A stretch of DNA of 64,000 nt from Thelephora terrestris. Lineage: Eukaryota > Basidiomycota > Agaricomycetes > Thelephorales > Thelephoraceae. The stretch covers positions 1,054,001-1,118,000 of the forward strand of contig WIUZ02000004.1 in the NCBI GenBank assembly GCA_015956445.1, in the 5' to 3' direction. A program made the translations under genes and the position numbers. Positions 46,666-58,609 of this stretch are shown here, piece by piece (the first letter of the stretch is position 1; every line of letters begins with the position of its first letter). The notes beneath the pieces are model-generated. The model made no database searches, was not told where the DNA came from, and saw nothing but the letters and a program-made list of their open reading frames with translations.

Positions 46666-49600
46666 TGCGCTGGCGTGGGTCACGCAGTTCCTTCCTCACA
46701 TCTTCTGTTGTATAGTTGTATTAGCATGTGTACAAAAACCCTTCCCACATCCCGCTCAATGTGTTGTACATTTTTGTTGTTCTTCACCCAGTTTAGGCCT
46801 TTGTCGGTCAATCAGCTGTTATCATTGTTTTGTCTTAGTCGGACTGTTCAGTTTTGCGACACACCCTGTCTCCTTTTCTTGGTCTCATCTCACATTCGTC
46901 TCGCTATACCCCCTCATTATTGCTTTCAGTTAACACCCTGTGTAGGAGAAAAACGGTGTCTTGGTTTTTCGAATCTTCCTTGTTGTGACCGCGGCACCGA
47001 GTCAAGAGGGGGAAGGGCATTACAGTAGACGGTAGCGACGGTGACGATCAATGCGAATCCACTACTCCCCACTGCATCTCCCTTCGCGTCCATCTTCCTT
47101 TCGCTTTGACCAAACGACTTTGCTCCCGTTATTCGCTCAACCGCTATCTCGGCTGAAGAAGTGAATTCGAGCTCTAGCGTAATCACCCTCTCCGGCGACC
47201 GTCATATTCGATTACGAATTCAAATTCGCATCCTGTCTACTGAATACATAAAAACGAGGAAAAAATCACGATTGGCCGCAAGTGGACAGACAACAAGGAA
47301 AATCCGGTCAAGTCTTCTGCTAGATTGCGGGGTGTATGTAAGTGGTGTGTTTTGGTCACCGAACAACAAGGTCGCCCTGGCCCGCCATATTAAAATAATA
47401 TCCGTTCAGCGATCGTTCTGGAACCAGGCCCCTCCCACCGAGTGTGGTGCGGGTAGACAATGTCACCGAAGGGCAATATGTACCTCGAGGCGTCAAAAGT
47501 CCGGTCTAAATCCGTCATGGTCAGCTTTTTTTTTTCTTCTGTCACCCCCGTTCGTACGTGCGAGGGAGGGGTCCGGGGGCGTGAAGATTACGTGCTTCCA
47601 ATGTGTACTTGGATTTTAGCGCGTAACTGCATGCAATCCCCCGGTGCGGTTTCTTGAGCATATATCTCGTGATCAAAGCAATCCGCCAGATTGATTCTTT
47701 TTATGTAGTTCTTGTCCCATCGCAAAGGGCTCGAATCACAGTTCCACTTGAAATTTCCCTTCTCAGGCTGTCAATGGATAGCGACTCCCAGATTGGGCTT
47801 TTTTGTGGACCTCTAGAGTGTCCGTGACCCCCCCCCTCCGGCCGTCTTTGCCTCTACTCTGATGGCAGCGCTCGCCCTGAGCATTCACCGGATATACCGG
47901 AGGCTTTTCGAGGTCATTTGGGAGGGTGTTCGTAAAGGACCTCGAATCTCGTGATGGTGAAGCCATCAACGACATGCCTCACGCCTTTGTTGACCCTCGG
48001 TTCTACCCAGGAGAAAAAGGACGCTAACGGGTGTACCTTTCTGTTGACTAAAAAGATTATCTGGGTTTGCTCCCGTTCCCCCCCCAGCTGCCCGAGAGCC
48101 CTGTCTTTCTCACACGAGATCCGCCGCCGGTCTATTCTGGGCTATCAGAGCTGACCCAGGGGCACCGCTCTCTTGACCTTGTTCTGACAAATTGCTCCGG
48201 CGATCTTGAACTGTTCCGTTCTTTTTTTTTTCCCCCTCGCTCACCTTGTGCTCGCACCCTTCTCTTGCCGTGTGTGTGCTTTTGCCATTAGGGATCATCC
48301 GGATGGAGATCGACTTGGTACGTCTGTAGTATTTTTTTCCCGGTCACATTTGCCTTGAGGCATTTTCTCGCCAGCCTGGTATAGAGGACACCGAAGACAA
48401 AAAGAGCTTCCGGAAGTCCGCCGTTTCCAGTACGAAACCCACATCTTGATCTTGGGGACGGACCGGTTACCTGGCCCACACACCAGAGCGCGTGCACCTC
48501 TCTTTCCTGGGCTCGCGGGATTTTTCAATTTGGCCATATTAATTTGAACACCGGTAGAACCAGTCCGTGCCTCGTGTTCCGCACACGCCCTTTTCATGCA
48601 CTTTCCACAGCTCCCGACTTCACAAAGTGACCGGTTTTTTGCGACTCGATCGGTCAATAGCACTCTTATTTCTGAGACGCTCTTGTGAAAAATAAAAAAC
48701 GGTACCCCATGACACACAATGTTACGCCATGGTCTAGCGTCTGGTGTGCGTATATGAATGGCTCGAGGCCCCCCCTTCCCCCCTCATGTCCGGGGCTACG
48801 GAGGTAGCGGAATAATCCACACGATATATATTATTTTCCGCTGATTTCCCAAAGATGGGCCATTTTATATCACGTTGTGGCCCCGTGATTAGACCCTCTT
48901 TGAGGCGCTTTGTATGAGCGCCTTGACTTTGATACATCTTTTGAATTCCATCTGTTAGGAATCACGCGTGTCGTCGACACTGTGCATTATCGAACACCAC
49001 TTATCTTTGCCACTGCGTGCCAATATCCCAGGCCGTGCAAATATATATATCCGCAAGCGAAAATATATTCGACCTTTACCCCGGAGAGCCTAGTTGAATT
49101 GTGTACACGACGCTACGTGTGTGTGTACGTACCTCTGGCGCTTTTTCCAAGGGATCGATTGGGAAATCCCCGCTGGAGCCATCTCCGGGCACACAGGGTC
49201 TTCAATGACATCGGGGCGATGATGGCGTTCACTCTATGGCGGTGGACCCGCACTTGTGTACATGTTTTCTCCCCAACTGTGCGTCAGTGTTCAGTGCGAA
49301 TGATTTATTGAGCGAGGAATGAATGTGTTTTGAGATTTGGTGATGGGGGGGCAGGGTCCAAGCTACTATACAGAATTTGATAGAGGCTGAGGTGCGCATT
49401 GCCACCTTTCTCCCTGTGTTACTTCCCCTTCCGATGTCTTCGGGATTAAGGAACTACCGGAAATGAGGCAAACCGTGAAGGATCTGCGATTGAAAATCAT
49501 GACATTGATCCACAAAATCTCGCTTCGCTTACAGGGTTCGACGATGCTGGACGGATCGGATCTTCTTCAGGGAGTTCCACCTCTGTTCGCTTGGTTTTCT

Positions 49601-52079
49601 ATTCTGCCTTGGGAGATGGCCACGGGGGGCGAGTGGCGGCCGGCGCGCGGAAGGGAACTGCTGAGGTACTGATCAGTGATTTTAGAAGGACGTGGGCGTC
49701 AAAGTGCGAAGCGGCTTCGAGCTGATAGCCACGAGGTGCGAGGAAAACACACGAAACCCTGAATGATATACACGTCTCATTTCAGTGTACAGTGCTTCAG
49801 TAGTCAGTAACCCAGTGGGGGGGCAGACGAATGTCCGATCCCTGCGGAAGCAAAGTTCGAAATGGACCCCCTCCCCTCCGTGCAGGTTCATTTCCTGCGT
49901 GCCTCGAGCCAAAGAACCGGTCACCCAGAAATACAAGCCGTCGGTGGGAAGAAGGGCAGCACCAACAGCGGTGACTTATCTCGTGGATGCCTACGGTCGG
50001 CTTTCCGGTGTTCTGATCGTTTGTTTCGCCTTTTCTTCTTGTTTTCCAAATTCCAGAATAGGGCTAGGCCGAACACGTCCGCACGTCCTTTTTCCCAACG
50101 TGAGGCGGCTCCACCCTTGAAGATGGCAGAAACCTTAACCAAAAGGACCGCGGTTGGGCGCGATGGTCAGGCCAGGGCCCCCTCTCTTTTAGAGGACTAG
50201 CTCGGTTTCGAAGTTGGCGATCTAATTGCTTTCGTTACGACAGCTGGCGAGATTTGGCCGGGCTGGGGAGTCCGGTGTTCTAGAGGACAATTAACCTTGA
50301 TCTGTGCAAGCTGCCCGCCCACGTTCCAGCACGATTGGTAACTGATAACGATGTTCCACCCCGGTTGTTGTGCTGAGAGTTCGATTGACAGCTTCACTGA
50401 CATTGACCGCTATTATTCACCTTCAGACACCGAGCGTTGCACCCAAGCGGAAGTCTCCTTTGCTCGCCTGTCTCAGCCAGCAAACTCAGATGGAAGACGG
50501 CTTCCCCTCAGCCACAAGCGCCGTACAATGCTCCCCGAACTTTCGTTTTATCGCCCATGATTATATGCACGAGAGCCTCGTCCGGTCTGAAGCTGAAGGT
50601 TCGCCCCGATTATTATTTTTGATTTCCTTTCCTTTTCTGATACAGCGATAATCAGTCGAGAGCGAGTTAGACTGAGGTCACTTTGCGACCCTTGATGGGG
50701 GGTATTTTGATCATCCACCGATTCCGGTGATCTACCCGCAACTAGAGTTTGTCGATTCGTCTTAGTTGATTGTGAGCCGGGCCCAAGCTTGTCATTGGAC
50801 ACGTTGTCCGGTTTGCTTACCGGGCCTTGGTGCTAGTGCGCTTTACGAGGCCATATGAGCTTTTCGTACTACGTACAAACTATGCATCGAACATCTGGCA
50901 ACCTAACTCTGATATTAACCGGTCGCCGAGGGCTTAGCGGGGAACCGAGGAACCAAGTCCCCGCGACCCGAACCTTTTTTCTCTTTTTTCTTTCCTAGCT
51001 ATATCTATCGCACCGGTGACTTCTGGCTTCTGCGCTATCCGGACGATGTCGACACCTTCAATGTTCATTCCCTCTTTCGGTCGAGATGTTCACGTGTTTA
51101 GTTGAACCCGCTTGTCTCACATATCTCGTCGCTCCGCCGATGTCATTCGGACTGGGAGCTTTGGTGGGGTCAAGTTTGCTGTTCCGCCCGGGGAGGGTCA
51201 GAGCATGCGAAGGGTCCCACGGAAATCGTTATTCCGCGGGTAGATGGGATAGATCCTCGAGGATCAGACCTGGTAAGGTTCACCCCACTCAACATCCCCT
51301 AACTGTCTTGACCCGGAGGGCATGGACCCTTGCACGCACCAGAGGTGAGGTGAAAGGATCGCCGCAAAGTTCACTGCTATCCGTTGCAGGGTCCTAGCAA
51401 GGACCACCACGATTGACCTCTCGCACCCGAGCCAATCTTCCGTTTTCGATGTCATGCACTCGATAGGCACGAGTGAGTAAACATTTGTCATATGATCGTT
51501 TGAACTGAGAAAAAAAGGAGGGAAATACCAGTAAAAAAAACGCTGACGCTGTCTCCCCTTAGCTTCTGATGGTAGTCAGGGGTTAGATCTCGTTCAAATC
51601 ACGATATGCCCCCGGAGGTTCAACCAGTTTGCCGGATGGAACAGCTGACCGGGTATTAGACCTTCTCGAACCTAGGCGTGGGCGTGTCAAACTTCCGGCG
51701 TTTTCGTTTGGAGGGGAAGGGTGCAATCAATCTTAATCAGTATCTCTCGCAGAACGTCAACGAGGGGGGAGGTGACGAGACGACGCTAGAGTAGCGCCTT
51801 CCCTGCTGAATAAATCGCGAACGATTCCAAAAAAGCAGCGCCTGTCAAGTGTACCCTAACCAAATGGAACAAAGCCCGTTTCTTTTCGATGTCCGAGCGT
51901 TCGGCACTCTTGTAGAGCAATGTTCTGGAACGCCCCATCATTCTTTGAATGACCGGATTGACGAGGCCTCTGATTCGCTAGAGCGGTCATGACCAATTGA
52001 TCCCTATCAAGGTCACATTGAGAAGACACCGTAACGACATTGTCAAAAAAAAAAAAAAACCGGGACATGGGCGGTGAAG
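46666..52079. other. Gene-poor region, about 5.4 kb
   Basis: No credible gene on either strand. The first few hundred bases are the T-rich 3' flank of the HMG-box gene. It holds short homopolymer tracts (T run near 47526, C runs near 47829 and 48078) and no recognisable repeat ends. Open frames are short, overlapping on both strands and domain-free. Confidence 0.55.
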
Positions 52080-53260
52080 TCAATGCTCCACTGACGAACC
52101 ATAACTTTAAACGGAGGTTCGATCCGCTCATGGCGTGCATCGTCAAGGCTCCAAGCCACGCGGCGATCTGCCTCATGTCCTCGGTCCTCTCCGGTTCGAA
52201 CCGTTCAAATGAAATGTATCCGTACATACCTCCCGGGACATTCATTCGATGCGAGCCTTTCCTTCCCTAGATTCTCTTGCATCGCAACCGCCAATCGTTT
52301 CATCCGGTTACAGATCCACCGACATCTGAACAAGTCCGGGGAAAGACCCTGAGCGAAATCTCGCACGTCTTCGAAGCCCGCTAAGGATGATTGACCGGCA
52401 GGCGACCAGTAGACAGGATGCTTTGCGTTTGCGATCTCATCGGGATTGTTTCTGATGAAGGCCTCAATGGTGTGTATCGTCATCTTGCTCTTGGCCGGTG
52501 ATCCGTAGTTGCATGCGGCGGCCTGTGTTGCTGACCTAGGGGTCCGCGTCGGGTGATTCACTCGTCTTGACCCAAGGAGAAATGAGGACAAGCGCACTTG
52601 GGGTTCGTGAAATTGAGAGCGAGGTTACTACGAGCGGAGTCACCGCAGAGTATGACACCTCCTTGAAGCCATGGTTAGCGAGGCCAAGGTATAGAGGGCG
52701 GCTGGGAACGGATGAGCGGCCTTTGCGCTGGGACAGGGAAGATGGCGCTCAACGGACTCACCATATGTGATGTATAACATATTATGGTAGTTGAGCAATG
52801 CTCAAGGAGTCCATCTGGTTGTCTGGGTGCGTAGTGAGAGAAACTTACCCTCCACTACAGGCGTAACAGGGAATCTCTTCTCTTGGCTTGAATGGCCCCT
52901 CGACTGTCAAGTCACGATCACCATGGATCCGGTAACTTGCAATTTGAATGGACGAAACCTCGGCAGCTCCCGCGCGCGACTCCCCGACAATCAGGTCATC
53001 CGGGGTATCCGGACTCCATGCGAACTGGAAAGCTTCGGCAGGGCGATTCATGCATGGTCTGGTGACGACGAGAGGCCGGCCCCCAAATCTAGCAGAAAAT
53101 TCGAGGGTTCTATCGAGAACTTCCTGACGACAAGCAGCTCATGTAGCAGATAACCAACCTCGATACAGCGGAACACTGCATTTATGCGAAATCTCCCTCC
53201 TGATGGAAGGTAAGCCGGTACTGCGTGTAGACAAATGGGGCGCCAAAGGCCTACCCAAAG
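52080..53260 (-). pseudogene. Eroded alpha/beta-hydrolase (esterase/lipase-like) gene
   Basis: Fragments of one hydrolase lie in order on the minus strand but in different frames. They are: a start-side piece with PREEIPCYACSGG where an HGG oxyanion motif is expected; HPFPAALYTLASL; the nucleophile elbow GVILCGDSARSNLAL (about 52617-52662); SALVLISPWVKTSESPDADP ending in a stop; NPDEIANAKHPVYWSPAG; and finally GYISFERFEPERTEDMRQIA with AWLGAL. The elbow has Arg where GDSAG/GDSAGG is usual. Frame changes between successive blocks are not explained by GT...AG introns that I can find. Family: abhydrolase_3-like (sterol esterase or related). An intact gene with unusual splicing is the alternative. 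Confidence 0.55.
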
Positions 53261-53655
53261 AGTTGTAGTACCTTAAGCGGTTGGTTGTGGCGCGTCATTG
53301 GAGAGTGGTATGTGACTAGCACGTGCAACCCTGTTTTGAGTGTTCGTTGGCTTGCGGCTGATTACCTTTTCTCGAAATGCCCCATTTTGAATCCACGGTC
53401 GTGAGTAACGGTGATTTGGTGCGAAATATACATCAAGAGGATCGCGGCTCGAAGTGGGTAAATTCCCTGGCATACTGGTCCAGTTGGACGCGCGTCGTGG
53501 TGGTGAAAGATGAGGTGGGACGCGATCGAGTCACGTTTTCGTTGAACTTTTTCCACCTGATCCGCATTTGCTTTCGATTGACTCGTGCTTTTCCCGCCGT
53601 GGCTTTTCTAATCTTTTCGACCGTCCTTCGTCGTTCTCGGCTGGCAATCAGAAAA
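53261..53655 (+). other. 5' region of the ArgRS gene, open in frame with it
   Basis: Promoter and leader of the arginyl-tRNA synthetase gene. From an ATG at 53377 the frame is open and continuous with the synthetase. The last part is basic and hydroxylated (IRICFRLTRAFPAVA, STVLRRSRLAIRK), so a mitochondrial targeting extension is possible. Confidence 0.4.
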
Positions 53656-55659
53656 ATGTCGACACTCCCCCACATCCCTGGAACCGACCCGTCTCGGTGT
53701 ATTTTCGACTCTTTCCGGGCCGCGATCGCCCGTCAGGTCGCAGATGCTCTTCCGCCCTTGACCCCAGAGCAGGTCTACACTGGGGTTGATTATGGAAAGA
53801 AGGGGGAAGACTTTACCATCGCCATACCTCGTTTCAGGTTGCCGGGAAAACCTGATGACCTGGGAAGGAAAGTCGTCGAAAACGTGAGTGCCCCCGCCTA
53901 ATCTCTCGCCGCTCATCTATACGCACCGTTCGTTCAGTAATCTCCGTTATCTCTAGTTCAAACCAGATGAATGGGTCGAGTCCGTCCGGCAAGAAAAGGC
54001 TTTCCTTCACTTCACGTGTCGAACACCCGCTCTGTTTGAGCGAGTCTTGACCCAAATCCACGACTTGACCAAGAAATCGCCCACTGGCCAACCAGAATAC
54101 GGACGCAATGACTCGGGAAAGGGAAAGAAAGTCGTCATAGAGTACTCCTCACCCAATATCGCCAAGAACTTCCACGTTGGACACCTTCGATCGACCATCA
54201 TCGGGTCATACCTCACAAACCTCTACAGGGCCAATGGGTGGGAGGTCATTTCAATGAACTACCTTGGGGACTGGGGTACCCAGGTGATTCTCGTACATCA
54301 AACTGCATTTGTCTCGGTCTTATCCTCCGTCCTAGTTTGGCCTCATCGCCACTGGCTTCCAGAAATACGGTAACGAGGAAAGGCTCAGAGAGGACGCCAT
54401 CAAACACCTCTTCGAGGTCTACGTCAAGGTTAATGCCGACGCAGAAAATGACCCAAAAGTAAAGGAAGAAGCTGCCGCTTGGTTCAAGCGCATGGAGGAC
54501 GGTGATGAGTCCGCCCTCAAGAACTGGAGGGTATGGCGAGAACTCTCGATCAAGAAATACGAGGAAGAGTATGCGAGGTTAAACGTTCACTTCGACGTTT
54601 ATACCGGAGAGAGCGAGGTCAAGCCGGAATATCAGACCTTAGCTTTCCAGAAGCTTGAAGAGAAGGGCCTCCTTGCCGAGGTCGATGGTGCTAAACTTAT
54701 CGACCTTGAAAAGTACAAACTTGGAAAAGCCGTCGTTCGGAAACGAGGTTGGTCTCCGTTTCTCTTTTCGTCTATTTGGTTTACGAACTTTCAATTTCAG
54801 ACGGTACTTCCATCTACCTCACTCGCGACATCGCTGGCGCCATGCAGCGATACGAAAAGTATCAATTCGACAAAATGATCTACGTCATCGCCTCTGCACA
54901 AGACCTCCACACGGCACAGTTTTTCAAAGCCCTCGAACTCTTGGACCTCCCCTGGGCCAACCGTCTTGAACACGTTAACTTCGGTCTCGTTCACGGCATG
55001 AGCACCCGGAAGGGCACAGTCGTATTCTTGGAGCAGATTATCAAGGAGGCCCAGTCGGTCATGCATGAACAGATGAAAAAGAATGAAGCAAAGTATGCCG
55101 CCGTCGAGGACCCCGAGACTGTTGCCCAGGAAACTGCGATTACCGGTATCAAGATCCAGGACATGTCCGCCAAGCGGTATGTTAGCTCACCCATGATATA
55201 TCTCTCCATTCCTCATGTTCTATCCTTAGTATCGGCAACTACACATTCAGCTGGGATCGTATGACCTCCTTTGAGGGCGACACCGGCCCATACCTCCAAT
55301 ATGCCCACGTCCGACTATCATCCATCGAACGAAAGAACCCCGACCTCCTCCCCCTTCCATCGCCCTCAGATATTGACTGTACCCTGCTCACAGAGCCACA
55401 TGCCCGAGAGATTGCCTTCCTTCTCGGCTCATACCCTGATGTCGTGAAGACTGCCATCAAAAACCACGAACCGAGCACCGTTGTGACTTTCTGCTTCAAG
55501 CTGAGTCATGCGATTTCGAGCGCGTGGGATGTTGTGATTGTGAAGGGAGAGCAAGATAAGGCCAAGGCTCAGGCAAGGCTGTGGTTATACCTTACAGCTC
55601 GTGATGTTTTGGGCGCCGCGCTGAGATTGTTAAGTATCAAGCCGTTGGAGCGGATGTGA
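53656..55659 (+). CDS. RRS1: Arginyl-tRNA synthetase, class I
   Basis: Charges tRNA-Arg. From the ATG at 53656 ([15 protein letters not shown]), the N-terminal add-on domain is followed by [20 protein letters not shown] (the HIGH motif as HVGH) and INYLGDWGT-like [11 protein letters not shown]. The frame runs on through introns at about 53884-53956, 54281-54337, 54748-54801 and 55168-55241. Later blocks are [60 protein letters not shown] (KMSKS-equivalent MSTRKG) and [20 protein letters not shown]. The anticodon-binding domain ends in the terminal [11 protein letters not shown]. All expected blocks are present. The length of about 590 aa is normal. A possible longer N-terminal form is noted separately. 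Confidence 0.96.
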
Positions 55660-56065
55660 AAATGTATGATATACCTGCTAGAGCTAGAGCATTCGTTCGA
55701 AAAGTACGTAGTTACCCGTGTAGGCTATTAATTCGCTAAAAGCAAGCCATGAAGGCTCGCACTGCACAGGACCGTTTCAAAAGGATCATAGAGACGACTG
55801 CGCGATGACCTTGAGGTAGGTAAAGTGACGGTCTTCCCGACTCCCGTGGTGTTGCTCGAACGACAAGCCACGATGTGCAATTTAGAGAACAGCCTCATGA
55901 CCCGACCTAGCGGACAGAGTTGGGACAAATCCCTCAAGATCCCATGCGTATTAGTATGTACAATCAATAGCCATACGGAAAGTCCATGGTCAAATCGCCC
56001 AAAAAAGATCGTCCACAATAAATAGTCGAAAAAAGAATCGATTCCAAAAAGGCTTTGTCTGTCCT
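55660..56065. other. Intergenic between convergent ArgRS and carbonic anhydrase genes
   Basis: 3' flanks of two convergent genes; an AT-rich stretch (about 56015-56045) and no reading frame with support. Confidence 0.5.
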
Positions 56066-57386
56066 TCAACAGTCCTCGACATCGTCAGGATTGGTGTTGC
56101 CGTGGCGGATGGCGGTGATCAAGTTACGCTTGCACTTGCTCCAGTCAGCGTTCCATCCGGGAGGGCCCTGAGAAACGTTAAGATCGTAGATCTCTCCAGA
56201 GGAAATGTCGTAGACGAAGCCTAGAGATGGTTAGGTATGATTGAGGGTATTCGACCATGCGTTGGTGCTTACCATGAATGTATACGGGCTTGAGAGGAGG
56301 GCTGGATTCAGATGCGCGTTTGAGTGTACCATTGTTTTGCTCCGCCAAGAAAGCTTGCCAATGCTGATATAATGGAGGGAATGGAGGAAAAACCATGTTA
56401 GCGGGCGGGATCAGGATCGTCGATCGGCGCAGAAAAAGAGGCCAAGAAATTCCTTGGACCAAGCAAAATGGAGGAAGACGGTGGATAAGGAGAGCTACTC
56501 ACGTCGTAAATGATGGGATCTTGAGATATACCCCACACTGTGTTTTTGACGTTCTCTTCGACGAGAGCACGGAACCCGGAGTCATTGAACTGGGGGGGTC
56601 CAGCATCAGGATTTGCCGCACGGTACTCCCGAAGCTTGACTATTTCATCGCTGAGGACAAGACCGATTGCCAAGGAATATGCAGGTCAGAGAATGGAAGG
56701 TGAGCGTAGACGTGGTGATGAAGGTGGTCAGTTTTGATGAGCTTTCGATTGCATGCCTCCGTGCTCACCGGGTAGAGTTGTAGTACAACGTTCTGATTGG
56801 GCCGATCCAAGCTTGAACTGCTTCTCCGGCTCTGTCGAGATGGTCGGGCTTGTTGAGGATGGAAGCTTGAACACCTCCACAGCCGTAATGGCCCATGACA
56901 ATGATGTGACCAACTCTGAGTTCGGTCACACCGTACGCGAGGATGGCGATGGCGTTGAGGTCTTCACCACCGTATTGGTTCGCGATGTTACGTTCAGTGA
57001 AGAAGACGCCAGGTGGGGGAGAGAAGATAGTCCCTTCAGAAACTCGGGAGTCGCTGTGGGGGAGATCGGGTTTTAGTGAAAATCGCACTCCAGCAAACAG
57101 CGATAAGACCTTACCTGCACCCAAGGAAAAGAAATTCGGGATGCTGACCATTCACGGTAAGGTCCCAGAGGAGATCAGGGTGATCAGATTCTGCGATGCT
57201 TTGGCGGAATCTGGAATTTCCCTCCTCGAGGGGGAGCAGTTGGGGGTATTCATCAGCGGCGTCGGCCAAGGTACGAGTGCCACTGCGGTGAGAATTGCCC
57301 CGGGCGGCAAGGGTGGGGGAGGCGACGACCGTGGAGAGTGTCGCAGTCGCAAGGACGGCGTAAAGCGAAAAAGTCTTGCTGAACAT
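56066..57386 (-). CDS. Beta-class carbonic anhydrase with N-terminal signal peptide (secreted)
   Basis: Interconverts CO2 and bicarbonate. From the ATG at 57386, MFSKTFSLYAVLATATLSTV followed by VASPTLAARG is a typical signal peptide. Then come NSRFRQSIAES, FLFLGCRDSRVSEGT (zinc ligand Cys and the catalytic Asp-Arg pair, split by an intron) and GVFFTERNIANQYGGEDLNA. AYGVTELRVGHIIVMGHYGC with GGVQASI carries the second His and Cys ligands. The later part (AWIGPIRTLYYN, VKNTVWGISQDP, HWQAFLAEQNNG) ends EDC at 56066. Four or five short introns. Most fungal beta-enzymes are cytosolic or mitochondrial. This one is probably exported, as found in a few fungal lineages. It could also be a cell-wall or vacuolar form. 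Confidence 0.92.
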
Positions 57387-58609
57387 GTCAAAGAGTGCTA
57401 AGGGAGAAGCCAACGAAGGCGCAGAAGGCTGGAGAACGTGTAAACATGGTTGGCAGATTTATAATGGATGTGCTGAAGAAGAGTAATCGCCAAGGACACC
57501 TAGGGCGTTCGGGTGACTGCCAAGAGAAGCAGTCCTCCGAGTTCAAGGCCACTGCGTCTCAAGATCTTATAGCCGAGCTCTGTCGCGGTCAAAGAGACTC
57601 AAGGAAGGAGAAGTCAATCGCTTCGTGATGATGCTGCGTTCGCGTCCAAGACTGAAAGGTCTCAGGTCCGCGCTTGATGGTGCGGATGGTCCTTTGAGTT
57701 CCCGCACTAACCCATGCCTAGGAGCAGTCGAAGATAGAAGAATGCTGGTGAACACTCTGTACAACGCACGGTCGGGTTCACTCAGTCGTCAGGCCCAGTG
57801 AGAATCTCACTCATGCCCGAGTTCTTCTAACGCCGAGATTTTCCCGTTGCATACCAGGTATCCGTTCCATTCGAACTCTCTGGATGAATGTTCTCGTTAA
57901 AATCTACATGTAGGCGATGGAACCATGTTACAGTACTTATTTCCGCTGCTTTACCGCTCGCCACAGTCAACAGGATCCGTCCTCATCGCCTCCGCGATAC
58001 TTGGCGAGCGATAGGGAAGGGCGAGGCGTTCACCCAACCAGCCAAGACGCATGTCCAAGCGGTTTCCAACAGGATCATTGAATTTGGCTCAGAGGAGAGG
58101 GTCATGCTGTGTGGCCGGGGACGTGGGAGAGATCATTGCCAAGAAGTTATGACGCGAAAAGCGACCAGGATTCGAGGAATGAATTAAGTAAGTTTGAGGC
58201 ATGCGCATGAGGCCGTTGCGGCGTGCTATGGAGGACAGAGAAATGAAAGCCAAGATGACGGTCGGATAAAGATAGGGGGTGGCAGGTAAAGCTCGCTTCT
58301 TGTGTCAGGCGTAGGCTGTGCCGACCACAGCTAGATGTTTCCAGGGACCAAGCCATCTCAAAAGACAACACGACGCCGAATAATTACCCTACAACTGGGG
58401 TGTCTTCGTAAGGACAGCGTGATGAACGGCACCAACAGGTGTCTGAAGCTCGATCCACAAAAAACAAGATAGATTACGGCAAGATAGTGGGTACAATATG
58501 ATTAGTGAGATCCAGGTCCAGATGACAGAAGCACGAGTACCAAAGCTCGATACAAGGGTAGAAGCGAGGGTGCGAAAAGGAAGGGGTGGCGCAAAAACAA
58601 CACGATAAT
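57387..58609. other. Intergenic, about 1.2 kb
   Basis: Upstream of the carbonic anhydrase and downstream of the large disordered-protein gene. Frames at 57888-58187 (+) and 58147-58371 (-) have no domain character. Nothing else seen. Confidence 0.5.

Noticed and set aside
52123-52132. GGTTCGATCC as a tRNA T-loop
   Set aside because: Flanks do not pair and it lies within the eroded hydrolase frame.
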